Source of the DNA: Salvator merianae
Taxonomy: Eukaryota; Chordata; Lepidosauria; Squamata; Teiidae
Length of the DNA: 64,000 nt
Assembly: GCA_003586115.2 (NCBI GenBank)
Contig: QVOM02000090.1
Coordinates: 10,966,632 to 11,030,631, forward strand
Direction of reading: 5' to 3'
Shown here: positions 32,671 to 42,880 of the stretch, piece by piece
Numbering within the stretch: the first letter of the stretch is position 1
How the letters are laid out: every line of letters starts with the position of its first letter
Notes under the pieces: generated by a model
Database searches by the model: none
What the model saw: the letters and a program-made list of their open reading frames with translations, nothing else
What the model was told of the DNA's origin: nothing
Position numbers and translations under genes: made by a program

Positions 32671-33122
32671 ATGGGACATACCTTGGTACTGCCTCCAGGG
32701 TGGAGAGACAGGCAGGATGCCTCTAAAGACCATTTGCAGGGAGTTGAAAGCAGGTGAGGGTTTAGCCTTTGTCTTCTGCTTGAGAATGCCCAGAAGCAAT
32801 TGACGGGTCACTGTGTGAGATGGGATGCAGGACTAGATGGGCCGTGGCCAGATCCAGCAGGGCTCCTCTTATGTTCTTATAGAGTTGAACAAATTCACGG
32901 AGATCAGATACATTAGTGTCTACTAGAATGGATACCCAGATACTAGCTCCAGGTTGGGGAGACAGGCAAAAGGCCTCTAGAGGCCATTTGCAGAGATTCG
33001 GGGGCAGGTAAGGGTTTTGCTTTTGTGTTCTGCTTGAGAATGCCCAGAAGCAGTTGTTAGGCCACTGTGTGAGATGGAATTGCAGGACTAGATGGGCTGT
33101 GTGTGTGTGGGATTCCTCTGCA
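32671..33122 (+). mobile_element. CR1/L3-like LINE tail, two tandem units
   Basis: The first unit ends in GGACTAGATGGGCCGTGG and CTCTTATGTTCTTATA at about 32882; a second unit starts at once with GTTGAACAAATTCACGGAG and ends near 33122 with a GT-expanded terminal block. The joint here follows the complete 3' end, unlike the shorter joint at 23820, 39315 and 52300. Confidence 0.75.
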
Positions 33123-33930
33123 CATAATCAAGCCTCTCTATGCACTAAATGGATATGCAGTAGTTTAAAACACTTACATTGGAAATGTGACTTCAAACTA
33201 CTTTAAAAAGACTTCAGAAGGACTGGTTTGTCCATTCACTGGAAGCGGATTGAGTATTGTTGAGTCCTGCAGTTCTCAGTTTAGACCCCCAAACACCCTA
33301 TCTCCCCCCCCCCCATTTTTATCCTTCTATTCAATGGTATGGAGAGGAAATAAGCAGCCAACAACAGTTCAAAAAAGGCTTTAAGATTTTGATCAGGACA
33401 GTCAAGGATTGTTATCGATTCGTTTTCCTTAACAGCAGCTGAAGGGAAAGTCTGAAGGGAAAGTTCCCTTTCCAGAATGGCGCATGCCTGTTGTTTGTGG
33501 CTAACATGTGACAACTGTGACGACCGTCGTGATGCGCTATGAGAAATAGCTTGCTGATAAATATAACAGCAGCCGTCCTTGTTGTGCATTCAGAGATGTT
33601 GGGTATTCCTAGATATCATTTCTCTGCCTTCCTCCAAGGAGACACATAGTTCAGTGCTTTCTTTGCAGAACAATATAATGGAATAATAATGAAGTTTCAT
33701 GCGGGACACCTTCTAAACTCAGGCAAACATTTAGTCAGGAAACCCAGCCCTGCTCTTTGAGCACAAACAAGGTCAAAGATCACGGCTGCGTTATTGCTTT
33801 CCTATCCATCATCTTCTCCGAAGCACTGAGGGTACTGTGTGTTACTTTCCTCCTCTCTGTTTTCTTTTCATACCAAACCTGCTATGGCAGTAATTGGTCC
33901 AAGGTCCCCAGTGAGTTTCTGTGAACTCAT
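33123..33930. other. Unique DNA
   Basis: A C-run lies at 33304-33314. Around 33480-33620 there is a repeat-free stretch with several CpGs. No exon is supported. Confidence 0.4.
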
Positions 33931-33934
33931 AGAG

Positions 33935-34290
33935 TGGAATAGAACCCATTCTAGCAGTCATTGATAGATCGGCCCTCCATGAATTTGTCTATAAGATGTA
34001 AGAGGAACCCCACTGGATCAGACCACAACTCATTTAGTCCAGCATCCCATCTCACATAGTGACCCACCAATTGCTTCTGGGCATCTCAAGCAGAAGACAA
34101 AGACAAAACCTTCACCTGTTCTAGACTCCCTAAAAATGACCTTTAGAGGCATCCTGTTTGTCTTTCCACCCTGGAGGCAGTACCTAGGCATCCATTCTAG
34201 TAGCCATTGATGAATTTGTCCAATCCATTCTTAAAGCTATCCTGGCTGGTTGCTGTCACCACCTCTTCTGGTAGTAACAAAGGGCATAGG
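33935..34290 (-). mobile_element. CR1/L3-like LINE tail, minus orientation
   Basis: The minus strand carries the terminal block GATGCTGGACTAAATGAG and the usual upstream text. A partial second unit is joined at about 33990, with GACAAATTCATGGAGGG as its start. Confidence 0.75.
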
Positions 34291-35340
34291 AGGTACCCTA
34301 ATTTGGCTGAACATGATGCCAGGGAAATGGCATCTTGGACGTTGGTTTGACCATTAATGGCAGCTACTGTCTCTTTTCCATCATTCTAATGTTGTTGCAG
34401 AATGTGGGCTTTTATAGAAAGGAAAAAAAAGCATCGGAAACAGCACATGGAAGAGAACACTTTCCGAAATGTGCCATGCGCTGGGGAAGTACTTGGGGGC
34501 ATTCTGAATTCGCAGGAGTTCTCATTATTTGGTTTATGAAACGTTGGAGGGTATGGTTTACTGTTTCACAGTGCTTGGGGAATGCCTGAAAGGCAACAGC
34601 AGCATGTGTAAAACTATAAAAAGTAGCTATATGTGGAAGTGGGCTTCTGCTGCTGAGCGGCGCTGAGCACAGCTGGGGGGTCGCACGCAAGGACTTATTT
34701 GAACGTGGGCTTCTCTGTATAAGACATCCCTGAGGCTTAGTCCCGGAATGTGCCTTTGAGTTGCGTAAAGGCGGGGGGGAAAGCTCTTTTATGCTGATAC
34801 GTTCCAAGTAAATCTTACATCGGTTTTCTGTCCACTCTTGGGTCAGGGGTAAACTCCATGCCTGTGGCCTTCAAAGGACTTTAAAGGAGGAAATCTTAGC
34901 GAACCCTCTGGATTTCTGCCCTTGGTGGAGTAAGCTGGGAGCCCCCAACAGAACAAGGCTTGGCTTGCCACATTTGCCTCTAAGGCACGGGAGAGGCGGG
35001 GAGGGAGTCGTTCATGTTCTGTTTGAAAATGTGGAAAGCTGGCTCTGGTTCTCTGCCTTGAAGTCCTGCCCTGATGGCGCAACTGGGTATTAAGTGTCCA
35101 CCGATAAGCCGTCCTTGCCCAGGAAGCCGAATTCTGTGTTTTGCAGCAAAAGTGCTGATGTGTACGCAGTTTCTAATGCTCCGTGTCTGTAAACATGCTG
35201 AAGAAAGGGAGAAGTGCATGGCCTATTATCCCCCCATCCCCAACTGGTCTTTAATTTAGAATTAAGGCAGCCTTTTCCTTGCAACACTGGAGCCGGACGG
35301 AAAAGGAGACTGCTCGGTGCAATGTTTGGGGCAGGGTCTC
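34291..35340. other. Unique DNA
   Basis: No repeat recognised; overlapping frames on both strands lack domains. GC content rises towards 35.3 kb. Confidence 0.4.
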
Positions 35341-36120
35341 CCCTCCCCTGGTCCCCCCCCCCCCCCACTAAATGGTCCCTTTTTTTCTCAAGCAAAGGAA
35401 TGCCAGATGTGAAGAAGCATTTTTTAAAAAAAAAAAAAAGAAAACAACAACAACAAGGAAAAAAAACACACCGAAAACCCAGCCGGCTTCCTAGTGCTGT
35501 TATAGACTTTTGTTTGCTTTTAAACGCCCGTATCTCACAATTGGCTGGAAACTTTGATCCTCATCTTCGTCCTCTTCTCCCCCCTCCCCCCTTCTGCTGC
35601 TGCTTCTGTGGTGGAAACTCACACAGAGAGGCCATGAAACCTGCCTTGAGTCACAGGGGTGGACATTACCCAAAGCCCAGCTGCAGTCTTGCTGATTGAA
35701 CAATGCGGTTCCTCGCCCCCCACCCCATCCATGCCTCCCAGGATGCGCTTGCTGTTATCTTGCCCTGGGTTCCAGTTTTCCCCACCCCCATCTCTGCCTG
35801 AATTGCAAACGTGCAGCGCCCAGATGCTCTTGGCTAGGCGAGCGAGCGACTCAGGACTTACGCTGACGATGTTTTCAGCCCTCGCCAAGCGAAGGGCGCA
35901 ACGATTTTGTCCAAAAACAGGGCGGGGCGAGGCAAGGGGGAGAAAGGGCGATGGCCAGATAAGGGCCCAGACTGATTTGCCCAGTGGTGCCCAGAGCAAC
36001 ACAAGTGAGTCATTTTTCTGGTATTTACGGCCTTGCCCTCTGCGAGTGACCTTGAGGAGTGCCCTCTGGCACCGGGGCTGTTTTTCTGGGGCAGAAGGAG
36101 AACAAACAAACTTTTGGAAT
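35341..36120. promoter_or_regulatory. GC-rich, repeat-free block, possible regulatory region
   Basis: C-runs at 35356-35370 and an A-rich tract at 35419-35470 precede a GC-rich stretch with many CpGs from 35480 to 36110. Motifs that could bind factors include CCAGATAAGG near 35957 and TGAGTCA at 36006-36012. An AA/GTGAGT donor-like site lies at 36004. Large frames are present on both strands (161-194 codons), which suggests stop-poor GC-rich DNA rather than coding. It might be an unmethylated island or enhancer. Confidence 0.4.
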
Positions 36121-36780
36121 GGGGCGTTGGCTGAGATAAAAGGGGTCCAGAGGAGGCTGCATTTTAGGTGTCTCTGGTCAGTCATCCTGCTGTGGGAAGT
36201 TGTTGACCTGTGGTGTCTTCCTGCCGCTTCCCCTGCTATCTAACTTTCTCATAAGGCTTGACCTGCAGAAAATCTTGCTTTTTCTGCTTCCATCTTAGGT
36301 TTTAAAACCTGTTTCATCTATTGGGGGTTTAATGGTCACCTTCCCATTAAAGTTGCAAGCCCAGGCCTGCTGCCGTAAGGTCCAGAAGGACCTGGCATCC
36401 TTACTGGGCTCAGTTGTCTGGTTGAAGTGGATCCCTTTCAGATGTACCTGTGCTGGAGGGTTTGATGCTCAAGCGTTTGGAAGGCCCGGCGGATGAAAAA
36501 CGTGTTGTTGCGTCTGAAAACAGCTGTGCTGTCAATTCGCAAAGGCATTTGGTGGGCACAGCTAGAATACAGCCCTTTATAGTTATGTGCACTCCAGTTG
36601 TGGCTTTCAAGTTCTGATTCTCGTTACTGGGTTTAATAGCTTGCATTGTGTTGCTGGAATTTTTACGGAGCTGGGTCTGGAACTGGGATAAACACCACTC
36701 GTTCTGTCACCCATTCACTTCGTTACAATGCCTGACAGGGTTTCTCTGGAAGGCTGTTTGGAGAGAAGATGTTGTTGGGT
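36121..36780. other. Unique DNA
   Basis: No repeat or exon recognised. Confidence 0.4.
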
Positions 36781-36782
36781 AC

Positions 36783-36951
36783 GGCTGAGCTATAGCCACT
36801 CCCAGACTCCATGGGCACCTCTGTGCAGTTTTCCTGGCAGCGATACAGAAGTGGTTTGCCATTGCCAACTTCCAGAAAGAGACTGGGAATTGAACCAGCA
36901 ACCTTCTGCTTTCCAGGCAGTTTGCTCTACCCAGAGCTACAGCCACTCCCA
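36783..36951 (-). mobile_element. tRNA-derived SINE with remnant of a second unit
   Basis: The minus strand reads from a head at about 36951 through B box GGTTCAATTCCC and GCAAACCACTTCTG to CTGCACAGAGGTGCCCATGG, then continues into GAGTCTGGGAGTGGCTATAG, the start of the next unit. This is the dimer junction seen elsewhere. Confidence 0.85.
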
Positions 36952-37350
36952 AATGAAGAGAAGATTTTTGAGACCAGTTTTCAAATAAACTGGTTTTTTT
37001 CCAGGTACAGTTCAGGGTGACATCTCCTCCCCTGAAGATCTTCAAGGCCATTCTGTTTGGGGGGCGGGGGGAATGGGAAATTCCTGAGTCTAGCAGGAAG
37101 TTGGATTTCTTGCTCTGCAAGGTTTTTCTGGCTCTAGATTCTTCTGTCTGGTTAGTTGGGAGTACCCATCCCAGCCCTACATTGGCTCAAAAAGCACTTG
37201 TTTATGGTGGTTGGAAGCAGTTTGCTTCCCTAGGATGGGTTTGTTAGGGTTCCACTTTATGTGACTTCTGCAAGCTTTGCAAATATTTTCTGTCTAAGAG
37301 GTTTTGGAGAGTTAGAGGCGAGGAAAGAAGCAAAAGTTTCATTTTTGTAC
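36952..37350. other. Unique DNA with a G-run
   Basis: A GGGGGGCGGGGGG-like run lies at about 37059-37071. No gene is seen. Confidence 0.4.
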
Positions 37351-37786
37351 ACAAGAGGAGTCCTGCAGGATCAGGCCACAGCCCATCTAGTCTAGCATCC
37401 TGTTTCACACAGTGGCCCACCAATTGCTTCTGGGCATTCTCAAGCAGAAGATGAAGGGAAAACCTTCACCTGCTCTCGACTCCCTGCAAACAGCCTTTAG
37501 AGGCATCCCGCCTGTCTCTCCAACCTGAAGGCGGTACCTAGGCATCCATTCTAGTAGCCATTGATACACCCGACCTCCCTGAATCTGTCCAATCCTTTCT
37601 TAAAGCTGTCCAGGCTGATTGCTGTCACCACCTCTTCCAGCAGTAAATCGGTAATAGATCAATGACCCTCTGGGTGAAAAAATACTTCCCCTTTTCAGTC
37701 CTAACTCTCCTGCCCATCAGCTCCATAGAGTGCTTTGTGATAGAGAAAATATTGTTTCTCAATCCAGCTTTTCCACACCGTGCATG
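37351..37786 (-). pseudogene. CR1/L3-like LINE 3' end with ORF2 C-terminal remnant
   Basis: The minus strand runs from CACGGTGTGGAAAAGC near 37786, through text coding for a decayed MELMGRRVRTEKGK-like peptide, to FFTQRV and the 3' UTR, ending in the terminal block at 37351-37400. The peptide is the usual C-terminal tail of CR1-type ORF2. The copy is 5'-truncated with several stops. Confidence 0.7.
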
Positions 37787-38740
37787 TGAATCTCGTAGTG
37801 GCGTGAACTGAGTACATCTTGCTTTAAATGCTTGCTTTCAAAGTGGCCCTTTCCAGTTCCAACGGAAGTAACCTAGAGCTACACTCTTTGAGAAGCATCA
37901 CCTGAAATTGACTGGTAATGAATTGGGACACTCGTGCTCCTTTTTGGTGTTGGTAGTGGCTTCAGCCTTCCTCCATTTGAAAACGTGCTCTGGATTACCT
38001 TCTAGAAGGATGTGCTCTAGATTTCTGGGGTCCATCCTTGGTCCATGTGGAGGAATTGCCTTCCTGACAGCGGCCTGTGTCAGTGCCAGTCTGTCAGAGA
38101 TCTTCGTGCCCTCAGAGTGGCACCTTAGAACCATCTGTGAGGTTGCAAGTGGTCTTGACAAGTACAGTTAAGCTGGAGGTTTCTTGGCTCTCTAGAGCAC
38201 GATGGAGCGAATCCTGTGCAGATGGTTGCCGTGACATTTCTGTCTCTCTCTGTCTCTTTCTGTGCAAAACATTGTGTGAGGGAAGCCAAGGAAATGGGAT
38301 GTGGAAATTGATACGCAGTTTGTCGCTGGGAAGGAAATGGATGTAGTTTAATGCTGAAAAGATGGCCGTTCCTGCGTCAGGCGACAGGAATTTTGCAAAC
38401 GCAACCGGGAATTTAAAATGGGCCTGCTGTCCCCTGGCAGACAAAAAAGAAAGAAGAAAAGCTGGACGTGTGTTTTGTTTATAGGATGCATTTTGACCGA
38501 AAAGAGATAAGGTTGCCCTGTTGGCTAGTTTGGAATAATAACACGCGCTGTATGGCGGTTACAGCTTCAGGGTATAGTGATGGTGATCTGGCCAGGACAT
38601 CTGTCACCCGACTGATGGACAGGGGTGGTTCAGCTGGCCTAGCTGACTAGGCAGGATTGTCTTTTTCCTCCTTCACCATTCTGTGTGTCCAGTTGCCCCC
38701 CAAGAAACCTGTGTGCTCAGGAGATACGAGTGACCGTCAC
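37787..38740. other. Unique DNA
   Basis: No repeat recognised. Overlapping frames on both strands at 37898-38444 lack domains. Confidence 0.4.
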
Positions 38741-38749
38741 ACGCCAGAA

Positions 38750-38943
38750 GGCATTCCCCCAAAGCCCCGAGGCTGGGGACTTTCGTTCCTGGCACTCGGA
38801 GGCCCGGGGGTGTGGTCGTGAAGCTCACACGAGTTTCGGGGCTGCGGCGTGGCTGACCTGGATCGGTGCGGTTGGCGCAGGCGGCACTGATGCTGCCCAT
38901 GAACCTGACTTAAGCCCAGTAGGTGCAGAAAGGGCCTTTGTTC
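38750..38943 (+). mobile_element. MITE family A, right part
   Basis: It contains GACTTTCGTTCCTGGCAC and ends GTGCAGAAAGGGCC, as in the other copies. Confidence 0.6.
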
Positions 38944-39249
38944 CCTCTGCCGTCCTAGTTTCTCCTGCCTTTCCCTCTTAATTCATCCTGTCCCCTTCAA
39001 ACATGGCTGTTCATTCACAAAGCAATCCTAAGCGTCTTCCCTTGGACGCGGGCCAGCTTTTTATGAGCAGCCAAGTGTGTAAGATTGCAGTCTGAAGTGT
39101 CCATTTCAACCACGGCTTTGCTGCTGCCGACGGACTTCAGGGTGTGGCAGCTTTCGGTTGGGGAAGCAGTGCCAGCCCTCCGCTGCGCTTACTCTCACGT
39201 GGGAGATGCCGTGGCCCTGATGGGAACGGCAAAGCTCCTCCAAGGGGAG

Positions 39250-39567
39250 GGCACTGCTGGGCCACTGTGTGAGACAGGATGCTGGACTAGATGGGCTGTG
39301 GCCTGAGCCAGCAGGGCTGCTCTTAATTCATGGTGGACAGGTGTATCAGTCGTTACTAGGATGGGGATACCTAGGTACCACCTCCAGGCTGGAGAGGCAG
39401 GCAGGAGGCCTCTCAAGGCCATTTTCAGGGAGTGGAGAGCAGGTGAAGGTTTTCCCTTCATCTTCTGCTTGAGATGCCCAGAAGCTGTTGTTGGGCCACT
39501 GTGTGAAACAGGATGCTGGACTAGATGGACTGTGGCCTGATCCAGCAGGGCTCCTCTTATGTTCTTG
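39250..39567 (+). mobile_element. CR1/L3-like LINE tail, tandem units
   Basis: A first terminal block (GGATGCTGGACTAGATGG, 39278-39295) passes through CTCTTAATTCATGG straight into a second unit that ends in CTCTTATGTTCTTG at about 39566. Period about 234 bases. Confidence 0.8.
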
Positions 39568-39984
39568 TGTATTTATTTATTTGTAGAATTTATGTCCTGT
39601 TCTGCAAGGAGTGACTGCAATTTTTAATATTATGGAAGGGTTCTATAGAAGAGGTTTGTCATTGCGACCTTCGGGGATCCTCTTTTATATTTGAGTTCAG
39701 AACATCTTGATCTAAGAATTTCCTGGAAAGTTTTTACACTAGGATTGTAAGGAAACTTTGCTACAGTTACAACCTGTAATGTTTTGAAACCTGTAGATGG
39801 CAATCCCCATTTTAAGATCTCTTCTTCCTCCTCTTTCTCCTTTATAGACAGGGCAGGGAAATCTCTTCGAAGACATGGCTCTTACAAGGCACCTGTGTAT
39901 TGTTCAAAAGCAATACATTCATTTTTGCTTCCTAACTCTTGTTTTTTATCCTCATGCTAGAGCACGAGAATGCGGATGGCAGGC
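39568..39984. other. Unique DNA beside a short TTTA tract
   Basis: Begins with TATTTATTTATTTG; no further repeat or exon is recognised. Confidence 0.4.
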
Positions 39985-40042
39985 TCTTTATTCTGGGATA
40001 TAATCCAGAATAAGGCCCAGTGCAAAAAGAAAGGGCCTTCTA
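39985..40042. mobile_element. Family D MITE fragment
   Basis: TTATTCTGGGATATAATCC, then AGAATAAGG and CAGTGCAAAAAG match the right half of the fold-back element at 32017. Confidence 0.6.
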
Positions 40043-40687
40043 TAATGCAACTGAAAAGTCAGTTTGATTTTGCATTTTCCCCACCCCGGTGAAAATAGAT
40101 GGATTTATCATTGTTGTCAACTGCTTTCTGCTTTTCCCTGCAAACTGTCCCAGTAAACCTTTTCAGGGTTGTTTTTTTTTAGTCTCCATCATTTGTAGTA
40201 CAAGCTCTTTTGTTTCTTAAAAATTACAGTGCTACTTTTTATTGTAGTGACTCGGATTTTAAGGTCTTTTCCCACCCGCAGGGGCTTTTCGTGGCTGTTA
40301 AAAAAATAATAATAATAACACAATGAGTGGAATAGTAAACTTTATGAGATCTTTCAGAGTTGAAAATGCTGGAAGCATACTTCTGTGTTGTAATGAACAC
40401 TTTGGAGGGAATATAGGTTACTGTTACAAGCTCTGGCTGTTGTTAACCCCAAAATATTAATGTCTGTTGTACCTCTTTGTGATCTCAGCCCCTCCAGCTA
40501 TAGCAGGTAAAAAAAAAAACCCACAGTGTGAATAACATGACTGCTGTTCACTTCCCTCCTTTTAAAGGGCCGTTCAGTCCTAACACAAAGTTGTACGTTC
40601 AGCCTGGTCTAGGAACTCGTATCTCCCGACCTCGCCTGTCTTTTTCCTACGAAGTTGTGGGTTGAAAGGCAACTCTTTGTAATGCAT
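40043..40687. other. AT-rich unique DNA
   Basis: T-runs at 40171-40182 and A-runs at 40510-40520. No exon. Confidence 0.4.
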
Positions 40688-40689
40688 GG

Positions 40690-40780
40690 GGTGATTCTGC
40701 ACTGGCTGCTGTACTGGACCAGAAAGGGGACTAGGAGCCTCCCTTGGGCGCCCTGGCGACCCTGGTTAAATGTGGTCCAC
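40690..40780 (+). mobile_element. MITE family B, left part
   Basis: GTGATTCTGCACTGGCTG followed by ACTAGGAGCCTCCCTT is the left end of family B (compare 18618 and 57340). Confidence 0.6.
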
Positions 40781-41253
40781 AAAGGGCGCCGTTGCAAAAT
40801 AACGGCTTAGGATTGACCAACGGCTTGTTGAAACGGCATCCCTGGAAGCACACGAGGGTCTAGAGATTAGAATCTGGAGCTCTGGTTTTCTCTCCTTCCC
40901 TTCGTCCTGCCCCTCCCCAAATCCAGGTGTCAGAGGGTGGCGGCAGGACCCAAATGAAGGAGCACAGGAATTTCGGCTTCCTCCCTCCCCTCCCCTCCCC
41001 CCAAACATGGCTGGCCACACCCGTCCTCACCGCTTTCAGCTGACTCTTCCTTCAGCTCTTCTGCCTTTCCGCCCAGTGCCCTTGTTTGGGGTGTGGGCTT
41101 CTTTTTCGCAATGGGGTAGAGACACCCAATCCTGGCCGTGCCCTGATTGCTGACTCCGAAAAAAAAATCGCCTGGCACCCACCCTTGAAAGGGAGAGGGG
41201 AGGGGGCTGAGGTGTTGCAACCCTTGAGGAATGAGTTCCCTTTTATCTCTCGC
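40781..41253. other. GC-rich unique DNA
   Basis: Several C-runs (for example 40983-41002) and CpGs; no supported exon. Confidence 0.4.
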
Positions 41254-41292
41254 AGCTGCGGTGTGTGTGTGTGTGTGTGTGTGCGCGCGCTC
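41254..41292. repeat. GT/GC microsatellite
   Basis: About 13 GT units followed by GCGCGC. Confidence 0.9.
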
Positions 41293-41700
41293 TTCCCCAA
41301 CCCCCAAAACGTGGCTGGTATGTCTGAGCCGTATCCTTCAAAACCAGTTTTCTAAGTAGATTAGATGGGCAGCGGAGACAGCGATGCAATCAGGGAAAAA
41401 TGTGTGCTGGTGCTTGCCTTCGGTCGGCGTCGACCACCTGGATGGGCTCTGTGGGTCTGGCGTGTCCCTCCCCCGTCTCCCCTGGTCTGTACCTCCTGTG
41501 CCGTCCGCCCCTCCCAGCTGCCTATTCCCTTCTCTAATCACCACTGTTGTTGTCTGCCCAAGATGAAGAGGTGAGGTGGGGAGAGAGAAAGATAGGGGTG
41601 CTAAGAGTTAGCACAGATAATTTTGATTATGTGGAACCCAGAAGAAAGGCTAAAAATGGCGTTGGCTTTGCTCCGGTGTAGAGGCGATTGCTCTCTTTAC
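41293..41700. other. GC-rich unique DNA
   Basis: No repeat or exon recognised. Confidence 0.4.
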
Positions 41701-41704
41701 TGTC

Positions 41705-41935
41705 AAGATGCAAATGCTACAGCCTTGCTTCAAGAGAGATTGCAATCTGCGTTTTGACCCAAGGAAACAGGAGGGGAATGCCTCCCCCTCTTGGAGAGAT
41801 AGATCCTGCTGCAAATCCTACAAAACATCATCCTATAAGGACCGTCGTCGGGCCTTCTCTGTGGTAGCTCCTCCCTTGTGGAATGTCCTCCTGGTGTTTG
41901 CAAGGCGCCTACAAGTAAATAAAGAGTAGAATGGA
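41705..41935 (+). pseudogene. L2-like LINE ORF2 C-terminal remnant
   Basis: A 73-codon plus frame ends with DRRRAFSVVAPPLWNVLL, a clear version of the GRAFSVVAPRLWNSLP motif found near the end of L2/CR1-type reverse transcriptases, followed by FARRLQVNK. Upstream the frame has a basic region typical of the same tail. The copy is 5'-truncated; the SINE lies shortly downstream. Confidence 0.65.
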
Positions 41936-41999
41936 CATGGAAGCTGTATGTAGTTTGTTCAAGTTGGTTGGGTAAGGAAGCCTTCAAGCTGAACGGGAT

Positions 42000-42130
42000 T
42001 CTTGGTAACTTCACGGATGTCTTGATGCTGTTTTCTTGGCAGAGATACATCAGTGGTTTACTGTGCCTTCTTTGAAGCAGTTGCCAAGGATTGAACTGGG
42101 AACCGTCTGTCTGCAAAGCAGGTCACCCTG
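42000..42130 (-). mobile_element. tRNA-derived SINE fragment
   Basis: The minus strand carries a B-box-like GTTCAATCCTTGG and the CCAAGAAAACAGCAT block; the head is incomplete. Confidence 0.7.
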
Positions 42131-42164
42131 ACCTATGTCCATTTGTTCTTGTGGGTTACAGACT

Positions 42165-42330
42165 AAGGCCACGTCCACAATTGACCCAGGGGACCAGCTA
42201 GGCCTCTCCCCTGCACCACGGATCAGTCTCGGGGATCAGTCTCCCTCCCACGAGAATGTTCCATCCATGCAGGATGGATCTTTGGAGTGGACTATGGCAC
42301 GAAAATGTCCCTGTAGCCCCGATTCAGTTG
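42165..42330 (+). mobile_element. MITE family A, left part
   Basis: AAGGCCACGTCCACAATTGA then TTCCATCCATGCAGGATGGA align with the left half of family A copies. Confidence 0.5.
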
Positions 42331-42424
42331 TGGCCTCCTTGCGCAGCAGGCTTAACTGATATACTTTACCAACAGCCCACTTACAGATAACATGAATGCT
42401 GTTGTCTTGTATATCACACCCAGC

Positions 42425-42660
42425 ACCATCATTGTGTATCAGTGGCTACTAGAATGGACCCCAGGTACTGCCTCCAGGGTGGAGAGACAGGCAGGATGCC
42501 TCTGAAGGCCATTTGCAGGGAGTCTGGAGCAGGTGAAGGTTTTGCCTTCATCATCTGCTTGAGAATGCCCAGAAGCAATTGGTGGGTCACTGGGTGAGAC
42601 AGGATGCTGGACTAGATGGGCCGTGGCCCGATCCGGCAGGACATCTCTTACATTCTGTTG
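42425..42660 (+). mobile_element. CR1/L3-like LINE tail, single unit
   Basis: A unit from TATCAGTGGCTACTAGAATGG to GGACTAGATGGGCCGTGG and a terminal CTCTTACATTCTG. Confidence 0.8.
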
Positions 42661-42769
42661 ACGAGGAGTTTTAATAGCTCAGCATTTTTAAACGACAAAG
42701 TGACTCCATGGGAGCTAATTGCGTAAAACAACATTTCCTAGGTAGAAAATCACTCTGGTTTGCATATGA

Positions 42770-42880
42770 TCAAACGTGTTTCTTTGGTTCCTGACTCAGT
42801 TTTGGGTTTAATGCTCTGTAAATCACCTTGAGAAACTCTTGGGGAAAGCCATTAATTTAAAGAATAATTACATGAGCTGG
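42770..42880 (+). mobile_element. L2-like LINE 3' tail
   Basis: Text TGCTCTGTAAATCACCTTGAG followed by AAGCCATTAATTTAAAG is the L2-type terminal signature. Confidence 0.5.

Noticed and set aside
35659..36243. 194-codon plus frame and 188-codon minus frame over the same bases
   Set aside because: Two long opposing frames in CpG-rich DNA; compositional, no recognisable motif.
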